From Candidatus Alistipes excrementipullorum (GTDB taxonomy: Bacteria; Bacteroidota; Bacteroidia; Bacteroidales; Rikenellaceae), in assembly GCA_019113665.1 (NCBI GenBank), contig DXGW01000120.1, positions 1-20,603 of the forward strand: 20,603 nucleotides of DNA, in the 5' to 3' direction. The position numbers and the translations under genes are program-made. How positions within the stretch are numbered: the stretch's first letter is position 1; each line of letters begins with the position of its first letter. Shown one piece after another: positions 14,668 to 20,603 of this stretch. A model generated the notes under the pieces. That model was not told the DNA's origin and searched no databases. It saw only the letters and a program-made list of their open reading frames with translations.

Positions 14668-16236
14668 CTATTTGGTGACCTTCTCAAGCCACTTGACCAT
14701 GGCCAGCATCACGAACATCGATATGAGGCACACGGCAAGGAATACCGTCCAGCACTGCCATATCGGAATCTTGTTGTACATGAGCGGGCCGACCCACAGC
14801 ATCAGGTTGCCGACGGCCGTGGCTCCGAGCCACAGACCCTGGCAGAGACCCTGCAGGTGTTTCGGGGCCACTTTCGATACGAACGAAAGTCCCAGCGGCG
14901 AGATGAAGAGCTCGGCGACGGTCAGGAAGAAGTAGAGTACGATGAGTACCCACGGGCCTGCCACCATCGCGTCACGCTCGGCTATGGGCAGCTCCTTGAA
15001 CTCGTTGGCCGAGGGATAGCCCTGAATGTAGGAGTATGCGGCCAGGAAGAGATAGGCCATGCCGGCGATTGCCATACCTATGGCGATCTTCTTGGGTGTC
15101 GAGATGACTTTGCCCCTGCGTGCCATCGAGCCGAAGATGAACATGATGACCGGAGTCAGCACGATCACGAAGAAGGGATTGATGGCCTGCCATATCTCGG
15201 GCGGAATCACCGACGAGTTGACGAAGTCGCGGGCGAAGAACGACAGCGACGCTCCGTTCTGGTGGAACGAGAACCAGAAGAATATCACGATGCCCAGAAC
15301 TGCGAAGAGGGCGTACATGCGTTGACGTATCTCGGCGGCTGCAGCCTTGCGCTCCTCTGGAGTGTAGCTGACGCTGACGGTCTCGGCCTTCTTGCCCGGA
15401 GTGGGGAAGGTGCGCTTGGTGCAGAGGAAGATGATCAGCGAGATGAGCATGGCGGCCACCGACGCGATGAACGAGAAGTGGATACCCGTATTGAAGATGT
15501 CGAGGTAGTTGGCGCAGAAGTCGCCCAGCTGGTCGGCCGCAACGCCCGCACCGTTCGTTACCTGCGTGGCAAGTTCGTTGAGGTTCTGGAGCTTGTCGCC
15601 GGTGAGGCCGTTGTTGTCGATATATTCGTGGCAGAGGGCCGGAAGCTGTGCATTGTATGCCAGGTCATGAGCCTTGAGCCACCAGCTGCGCAGCAGCGGT
15701 GCAATGAACGGAGCCAGCACGCCGCCTATGTTGATGAACACGTAGAAGATCTGGAATCCCGAGTCGCGTTTCGATTTCGCCTGTTTGAGAGCCTCTTCGC
15801 CCTTCTTGGCCGCTTCGGCCTCGAAGTTGTCGTACATCTGTCCGACGATGGCCTGCAGGTTGCCCTTGAACAGACCGTTGCCGAATGCGATGACGAAGAG
15901 CGCAAGGCAGGTGAGCGGGAGAAGCCACACGATGTTGCCCTCGGTCGACATGATCGGAATCGACAGCACGGCGTAACCCGCAGCCATGGTGATGAGTCCG
16001 GCCATGATTGTGCCCTTGTAGTTCTGTGTCCTGTCGGCGATCCAGCCGCCGACGAGGCTCAAAACGTAGATGCCCGCATAGAAAAACGAGTAGATGAGAG
16101 TTCCTTTTTCCTCGCTCAGACCGAATTTCGAGCAGAGGAAGAGTGCCAGCACGGCGTTCATAATATAGTAGCCGAAGCGCTCGCCCATATTACTTAAAGC
16201 CGCTGCCAACAGACCTTTGGGGTGTCCTTTGATCAT
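14668..16236 (-). CDS. POT-family (peptide) MFS transporter
   Basis: A 522-residue proton-coupled oligopeptide transporter of the POT/PTR2 family in the inner membrane, which imports di- and tripeptides with protons. The N-terminal signature is present as SNMGERFGYYIM (15-26), and the TM4 lysine used in substrate and proton coupling can be read as Lys124 in FGNGLFKGN. Many hydrophobic helices follow, with a large charged insert after TM4 (about 136-160, EAEAAKKGEEALKQAKSK) and a long hydrophilic loop around 200-245. The usual ExxER motif reads NxxER here (Asn16, Glu19, Arg20). The start at 16236 is about 35 bases downstream of a leftward -7 box. Bacterial family length is about 450-520, so this is complete. 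Substrate is inferred from family only. Confidence 0.9.
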   Translation of the reverse strand: MIKGHPKGLLAAALSNMGERFGYYIMNAVLALFLCSKFGLSEEKGTLIYSFFYAGIYVLSLVGGWIADRTQNYKGTIMAGLITMAAGYAVLSIPIMSTEGNIVWLLPLTCLALFVIAFGNGLFKGNLQAIVGQMYDNFEAEAAKKGEEALKQAKSKRDSGFQIFYVFINIGGVLAPFIAPLLRSWWLKAHDLAYNAQLPALCHEYIDNNGLTGDKLQNLNELATQVTNGAGVAADQLGDFCANYLDIFNTGIHFSFIASVAAMLISLIIFLCTKRTFPTPGKKAETVSVSYTPEERKAAAAEIRQRMYALFAVLGIVIFFWFSFHQNGASLSFFARDFVNSSVIPPEIWQAINPFFVIVLTPVIMFIFGSMARRGKVISTPKKIAIGMAIAGMAYLFLAAYSYIQGYPSANEFKELPIAERDAMVAGPWVLIVLYFFLTVAELFISPLGLSFVSKVAPKHLQGLCQGLWLGATAVGNLMLWVGPLMYNKIPIWQCWTVFLAVCLISMFVMLAMVKWLEKVTK

Positions 16237-16266
16237 TGTTTTTTTTAAGGTTTAGAGTTATCAATA

Positions 16267-16298
16267 TTCGCAAATATAAGAAAAAAATCGTATATTTG
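16267..16298 (+). promoter_or_regulatory. Promoter of the branching enzyme gene
   Basis: TATATTTG at 16291-16298 is a perfect -7 box, and TTCG at 16267-16270, 20 bases upstream, is a three-of-four -33 box. The leader to the ATG at 16319 would be about 15 bases. Confidence 0.6.
16271..16278 (-). promoter_or_regulatory. Leftward -7 box for the POT transporter gene
   Basis: Read on the minus strand it is TATATTTG, matching TAnnTTTG, with a predicted leader of about 29 bases to the start at 16236. No clear -33 box was found. It is an inverted copy of the rightward -7 box at 16291-16298. Confidence 0.5.
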
Positions 16299-16318
16299 TT
16301 TAAAACAACTATTTCGCT

Positions 16319-18352
16319 ATGGCAAGTGACAAACATTTCGATCTGGCAGTTGTCGAACGCGACGAATGGCTGCAGCCCGTGGCCGAACAGATGAACCGCC
16401 GCCATGCCGATTACCTGCGTGTGTTGGCGGACGTCGAAAGGGCTTCGGGCTCGATAGTCGATTACGCAAACGGATACCGTTATTTCGGCTGGCAGCGCGA
16501 TGACGATCTTGACGGGTGGTGGTTCCGCGAGTGGCTTCCCGAGGCCGAGGACGTCTATCTGTTCGGTGACTTCAACGGCTGGCAGCGTACGCAGTTGAGG
16601 CTCGACAAGGATCAGGGTGGCGTGTGGAGCGCGTTTTTCCCCGACGCAATGTACGGTGACCGTCTGACGCACGGCTCGCTCTACAAGATACACGTCCACG
16701 GCCGTAACGGCTGGCACGACCGCATACCGGCCTATGCCACGCGTGTGGTGCAGGACGACGGGACCAAGGACTTCACGGCCCAGTTCTGGGTGCCCCAGCC
16801 TTTCGAGTGGCATGATGCCGGATTCGATCCTGCGTCGCTCGGGTCACTGCTGATTTATGAAGCACATGTCGGCATGGCGCAGGAGCGCGAGGGTGTGGGT
16901 ACTTACGTGGAGTTCGCCGACGGTATTCTGCCCGTAATCAAGGCCGACGGTTACAATGCCGTGCAGCTGATGGCCATCGCCGAGCACCCCTATTACGGGT
17001 CGTTCGGATACCACGTGTCGAGCTTTTTCGCCCCGTCGTCACGCTTCGGCACACCCGAGGAGCTGAAATACCTTATCGACAAGGCCCATTCGCTCGGGCT
17101 CGCCGTGATCATGGATATAGTCCATGCCCATTATGTCAAGAACATCAACGAGGGCATAAACGAGCTGGACGGTTCGGACCATCTCTATTCGCGTCCCGGC
17201 GAGGAGGGCAACCAGCGTTACTGGGACTCGAAGACGTTCGATTACGGCAAGGACGGCGTGCGCCACTTCCTGCTCTCGAACGTCAAGTACTGGCTCGACT
17301 GCTTCCATTTCGACGGTTACCGTTTCGACGGCGTGACCTCGATGATATACCACCACCACGGCTATGAGCCGATGGACTCGCGCGAGGCTTTCTTCGGCCC
17401 CGGCGTCAACGGCGACGCGATAACCTATCTGACGCTCGCCAACAGGCTCGTGCACGACTTCCGCCCGTCGGCCGTAACCATAGCCGAAGATGTCAGCGGC
17501 ATGCCCGCCATGTGTTCGCCCGTCGATGACGGAGGCGTCGGTTTCGACTACCGCCTCGGCATGGCGATTCCCGATTTCTGGATCAAGATGCTCAAGGACG
17601 TACCCGACGAGGACTGGAACATCTGGGAGATGTGGTCGGTGATGACCAACCGCCTGCCGTCGGTCAGGACCGTGGCCTATGCCGAGTCGCACGACCAGGC
17701 GCTCGTCGGCGACAAGACCATAGCGTTCCGCCTGATGGACAAGGAGATGTATTTCTCGATGGACCGCAAGTCGCAGAACCTCATAATCGACCGCGGTATG
17801 GCCCTGCACAAGATGATACGCCTGATGACAATATCGACCGGCGGCGACGCCTATCTCAACTTCATGGGCAACGAGTTCGGACACCCCGAGTGGATCGACT
17901 TTCCGCGCGAGGGCAACGGCTGGAGTTATGCGCATGCCCGCCGCATGTGGTCGCTGTCGACGAACAAGCTGTTGAGGTACAGTTATCTGGGCGACTTCGA
18001 CAAGGCCATGATCGCACTGGTGAGGCGTTACGGTGTCCTCGCCGACGGCTATCCGTACAATCTGCAGATGGACGAACCCAACAAGACGATGGTATTCTCG
18101 CACGGCGACCTGCTCTTCGTCTTCAACTGGCACCCCTCGGCATCGATTCCCGACTATGCGCTGCGTGTGCAGGCTCCCGGAAAGTTCCGTCTCGAACTCT
18201 CGACCGACGATATCGCATTCGGCGGGCAGGGGCGCGAGGACCCGTCGGTCGTGCACTTTTCGTATCCGTGCGAGGTAGACGGCGAAACGCGCCATTTCAT
18301 ACAGATATATAATATATCTCGTACGGCCATGGTCTTCCGCCGTGAAGATTAG
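16319..18352 (+). CDS. glgB: 1,4-alpha-glucan branching enzyme
   Basis: A 677-residue GH13 enzyme that moves stretches of alpha-1,4-glucan to alpha-1,6 branch points during glycogen synthesis. An N-terminal CBM48/early-set domain (about 55-165) contains LFGDFNGWQR. The (beta/alpha)8 catalytic domain (about 180-570) shows the GH13 regions VIMDIVHAH, FDGYRFDGVTSM with nucleophile Asp337, TIAEDVSGMP with acid/base Glu390, and AESHDQAL with Asp459; FMGNEFGHPEWIDFPREGNG is typical of branching enzymes. The C-terminal beta domain closes the protein. The overall form is closer to the eukaryote-like branching enzymes than to E. coli GlgB, as I recall for Bacteroidetes. Its promoter faces that of the POT gene, and it ends in a clear terminator. 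No other glycogen gene is in view. Confidence 0.93.
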   Translation: MASDKHFDLAVVERDEWLQPVAEQMNRRHADYLRVLADVERASGSIVDYANGYRYFGWQRDDDLDGWWFREWLPEAEDVYLFGDFNGWQRTQLRLDKDQGGVWSAFFPDAMYGDRLTHGSLYKIHVHGRNGWHDRIPAYATRVVQDDGTKDFTAQFWVPQPFEWHDAGFDPASLGSLLIYEAHVGMAQEREGVGTYVEFADGILPVIKADGYNAVQLMAIAEHPYYGSFGYHVSSFFAPSSRFGTPEELKYLIDKAHSLGLAVIMDIVHAHYVKNINEGINELDGSDHLYSRPGEEGNQRYWDSKTFDYGKDGVRHFLLSNVKYWLDCFHFDGYRFDGVTSMIYHHHGYEPMDSREAFFGPGVNGDAITYLTLANRLVHDFRPSAVTIAEDVSGMPAMCSPVDDGGVGFDYRLGMAIPDFWIKMLKDVPDEDWNIWEMWSVMTNRLPSVRTVAYAESHDQALVGDKTIAFRLMDKEMYFSMDRKSQNLIIDRGMALHKMIRLMTISTGGDAYLNFMGNEFGHPEWIDFPREGNGWSYAHARRMWSLSTNKLLRYSYLGDFDKAMIALVRRYGVLADGYPYNLQMDEPNKTMVFSHGDLLFVFNWHPSASIPDYALRVQAPGKFRLELSTDDIAFGGQGREDPSVVHFSYPCEVDGETRHFIQIYNISRTAMVFRRED

Positions 18353-18373
18353 TCACCGAATGCAGTATGGACG

Positions 18374-18401
18374 AATCCTGCAGGTTACACCCTGCAGGAT
18401 T
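18374..18401 (+). terminator. Terminator of glgB
   Basis: A perfect 11-bp stem (18374-18384 with 18391-18401), core ATCCTGCAGG/CCTGCAGGAT, has a 6-base loop and is followed by a T7 run, 22 bases after the stop codon. Confidence 0.92.
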
Positions 18402-18586
18402 TTTTTATGTATGCTTTCGATGCCTGACGGCCAGCGTATTGCGAGGAGCGATTCCCGAGGCTGACGTCCCGGCCGCTCCGCCTTACGACGCTCATGCTCT
18501 GTTCTGCGGCCGTCGGCGTTTCACCGGCGGATTTTGCCGATTGAACGGATTTTTGCCTGAAAAACTTATAAAAACCGAAAACTTTT

Positions 18587-18618
18587 CTTGTTTTTAGTGT
18601 TTTTTGTACATATCTTTG
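18587..18618 (+). promoter_or_regulatory. Promoter of the TetR-TolC operon
   Basis: CTTG at 18587-18590 and TATCTTTG at 18611-18618 are 20 bases apart and match the Bacteroidetes promoter layout. The predicted transcript starts near 18624, after the ATG at 18604, which supports the downstream start at 18640. Confidence 0.65.
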
Positions 18619-18639
18619 CCGCGGTTATCAGAGATCTTT

Positions 18640-19278
18640 ATGACACAACGGGACTACATAATCGACCGGGCAACACAGATGTTCGTTTCACAGGGAATCA
18701 AGTCGGTGAGAATGGACGATATAGCCCAGTCGCTCGGCGTTTCGAAGCGGACGCTCTACGAAATGTTCGGCGACAAGGAGGAACTAATATATCTGTGCAT
18801 GGCCAAACACATGCAGGATCAGCACAGTCGGGTCAGGGACCTTTCTGCCTATACACAGAATAAACTTGAGGCGGTTTTGGTGGGTTTTATCGAGATGACA
18901 CAATATTCCGAAAGCAACAACCGTCTAATGAATAATCTGATGCGTTTCTATCCCTCTGTGTTCGAGCGTTTGCACGCCAACATGAGCGATGACGGTACGG
19001 TCAGGTTCAAGAAGTCGATTCAGGAGTGTGTGGACGAAGGTTTTCTCGATGGCAGCTTCAACATTGATCTGGCCATCACGTTGCTCTATTATACGGCGAT
19101 GGGTGTAGCCGTGCGCCGCGATGTGGTTTTCCCGGCCGGAGTGTCGGTCAGGGACGCATTCATGCATGTGGTCGTATGTTTCTTCCGCGGAATCGCAACG
19201 GAGAAGGGACTGCGCGTGATAGACGACTTCTTCAAAAGCGACAAGTACAAACAACTGGAAATTCAGATAAGTAAATAG
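18640..19278 (+). CDS. TetR/AcrR-family transcriptional regulator
   Basis: A 212-residue one-component repressor. The N-terminal TetR DNA-binding domain (about 4-50) reads IIDRATQMFVSQGIKSVRMD, then the helix-turn-helix DIAQSLGVSKRTLYEMFGDKEEL (27-49). The C-terminal ligand-binding part (about 60-205) is all-helical and variable, so the ligand cannot be guessed. The frame is open to an ATG at 18604, but the -7 promoter box lies inside those extra codons, so the ATG at 18640 is chosen. A TolC-family gene follows after 31 bases. By analogy with other Bacteroidetes loci this is probably the local repressor of an efflux operon (TolC, membrane fusion protein, RND pump) whose remaining genes lie beyond the window. 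Confidence 0.92.
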   Translation: MTQRDYIIDRATQMFVSQGIKSVRMDDIAQSLGVSKRTLYEMFGDKEELIYLCMAKHMQDQHSRVRDLSAYTQNKLEAVLVGFIEMTQYSESNNRLMNNLMRFYPSVFERLHANMSDDGTVRFKKSIQECVDEGFLDGSFNIDLAITLLYYTAMGVAVRRDVVFPAGVSVRDAFMHVVVCFFRGIATEKGLRVIDDFFKSDKYKQLEIQISK

Positions 19279-19309
19279 TAATACAGAGTAGAGAAATTTT
19301 TTTTCGGGT

Positions 19310-20603
19310 ATGAAAAGATTAGTTTTAACGATTGGCATGTTCCTGCTTGGCCTGTCTACGGTCGGAGCGCAGACAAAACTGACGCTCGAGCAGGCTCTGG
19401 AGATCGCGCTGAGCGAGAATCCGACCATCAAGATCGCAGACCAGGAGATTGAAATCAAGCGTTACGCCAAACAGGGCACGTACGCGAGCCTCTATCCGCA
19501 GCTCGACGCATCGGCCCAGTACCAGCGCGTGCTCGCAAAGCAGACGATGAGCATGGACTTTGGCGGTGAGACGCAGACCATCAAGGTCGGCTCCGACAAC
19601 TCGTTCAACGGCGGACTCACACTCTCGATGCCCATAATCAACGCACAGCTGTGGTCGAACCTCAAGGTTTCGGCTCTCGATGTCGAACTGGCCGTCGAGC
19701 AGGCACGCTCTTCGCGCGAGGACATGATCGAGCAGGTTACGCAGGCCTATTATTCGGCCCTGCTGGCCAAGGAGTCGCTCGTGGTCTACAAGCGCGTGTA
19801 TGACAATGCCGTTGAAAACAACAAGAACGTAAGAATGAAATACGACGTGGGTTCGACGTCGGAGTATGACCTCATCACGTCGAACGTTACGGTGCAGAAC
19901 GCAATACCCAACCTTATCGAGGCCGAGAACAGCGTAACGCTGACACTCTGGCAGCTCAAGGCCCTGCTGGGCGTCGACCTCGAGATGGATATCGACGTCG
20001 TCGGCTCGCTCATGGACTATGAGTCGATGATGAAGGAGGCTTACGACATGTCGCAGCTCGATCTTGCCGACAACTCGACCATGAAGCAGTTGGACCTGCA
20101 GGAGCAGATGCTGCAGAAGGCACTGAAGATAACCAAGATGGCCAATGTCCCCACGCTCTCGATAAATGCCGCTTACCTCTATACGGCTCTGGGCAATGAC
20201 GGCCGCTTCTTCAAGAGCAGCGCATGGAATCCCTATTCGTATGCCGGACTGCAGTTGAACATTCCAATCTTCGCCGGCAACGCCAAGCGCGCCGCTACGC
20301 GCCAGGCCCGTCTCGACCTGTCGAACCTCCAGTTGCAGCGTCAGGATACCGAGCGTCAGTTGCGCGTGTCTATCATTCAGTGTCTGAACAACATGCAGAC
20401 CGGTGTGAAGCAGTACAACTCGGCTTCGGCAACGGTCGACCAGGCACAGCGCGGTTACGACATAGCCGTGAAACGCTACGAAATCGGAAACGGTACCCTC
20501 GTCGAAATCGACAACTCGCAGCTCGCCCTCACGCAGGCCGAACTGAGCCGCAACCAGTCGATCTACAACTTCCTCGTGGTCAAGGTTACGCTGGACAAGA
20601 TTC
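19310..20603 (+). CDS. TolC-family outer membrane efflux protein, 3' end cut by window
   Basis: The reading frame is open from the ATG at 19310 to the window edge (431 full codons, no stop), so the gene is partial only because the window ends. The N-terminus MKRLVLTIGMFLLGLSTVGA is a signal peptide with cleavage likely before QTKLTLEQALEIAL, the usual start of outer membrane efflux proteins. The two OEP repeats can be followed: the first at about 24-220, with YPQLDASAQYQ and YYSALLAKESL, and the second from about 240, with PTLSINAAYLY, LQLNIPIFAG and YEIGNGTLVEIDNSQLALTQAE. TolC-family trimers form the outer-membrane duct of tripartite pumps or type I secretion. The close TetR gene upstream points to drug or metabolite efflux. 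Confidence 0.92.
   Translation, partial: MKRLVLTIGMFLLGLSTVGAQTKLTLEQALEIALSENPTIKIADQEIEIKRYAKQGTYASLYPQLDASAQYQRVLAKQTMSMDFGGETQTIKVGSDNSFNGGLTLSMPIINAQLWSNLKVSALDVELAVEQARSSREDMIEQVTQAYYSALLAKESLVVYKRVYDNAVENNKNVRMKYDVGSTSEYDLITSNVTVQNAIPNLIEAENSVTLTLWQLKALLGVDLEMDIDVVGSLMDYESMMKEAYDMSQLDLADNSTMKQLDLQEQMLQKALKITKMANVPTLSINAAYLYTALGNDGRFFKSSAWNPYSYAGLQLNIPIFAGNAKRAATRQARLDLSNLQLQRQDTERQLRVSIIQCLNNMQTGVKQYNSASATVDQAQRGYDIAVKRYEIGNGTLVEIDNSQLALTQAELSRNQSIYNFLVVKVTLDKI

Noticed and set aside
14359..16197. Long plus-strand open frame opposite the POT transporter
   Set aside because: The translation is His/Glu/Arg-rich without any family pattern, and the POT gene on the minus strand has clear motifs.
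5813..18401. Apparent shared PAGFF-like peptides at several gene ends
   Set aside because: They arise from translating terminator stems of similar composition (5813-5846, 14615-14652, 18374-18401); the stems themselves differ, so this is not a repeat family.
18367..18597. 76-residue frame after glgB
   Set aside because: It runs through the glgB terminator hairpin and has no family pattern.

Overview
The window looks like chromosome of a GC-rich member of the Bacteroidales. Alistipes or a close relative is my best guess, inferred from style and not from a database match. Supporting signs are promoters of the Bacteroidetes type (a -7 box TAnnTTTG, sometimes with a TTTG-like -33 box about 19-21 bases upstream), almost no Shine-Dalgarno sequences, many small lipoproteins, and family types typical of the phylum (TamB, an ExbB/ExbD/TonB set, DUF1573, DUF4377, a POT transporter, a TetR-TolC efflux start). 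No rRNA, tRNA, CRISPR array, insertion sequence or integrase was seen.

Layout. (1) 44-1144: a flavin-dependent nitronate monooxygenase/FabK-like oxidoreductase on the plus strand. (2) 1175-3843: a small phage-derived island made of a full-length terminase large subunit (minus), an unknown 94-residue protein (minus), and a divergent S24/LexA-type repressor (plus). Between the divergent genes lie facing promoters and palindromic candidate operators. No other phage genes are present. (3) 3919-5794: two lipoproteins of unknown function. (4) 5867-6895: tsaD (minus), which makes the t6A tRNA modification. (5) 7009-13919: a tightly packed plus-strand run of tamB, exbB, exbD, tonB and a DUF1573 gene, all envelope functions. 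(6) 13920-14234: a hairpin-rich intergenic stretch ending in a strong terminator. (7) 14235-16236: a small DUF4377 lipoprotein and a POT peptide transporter, both minus. (8) 16319-18352: a glycogen branching enzyme. (9) 18640-20603: a TetR regulator and a TolC-family outer membrane protein cut by the window end, probably the start of an efflux operon.

How they work together. Most of the window is housekeeping or envelope biology. The tamB-exbB-exbD-tonB-DUF1573 run suggests that a periplasm-spanning lipid/assembly protein is made together with a proton-driven energy transducer. The part that looks least ordinary is the terminase/94-residue protein/S24 island: every catalytic motif of the terminase can be read, yet nothing else of a virus is there, and the repressor is placed so that it could switch the terminase operon on and off.
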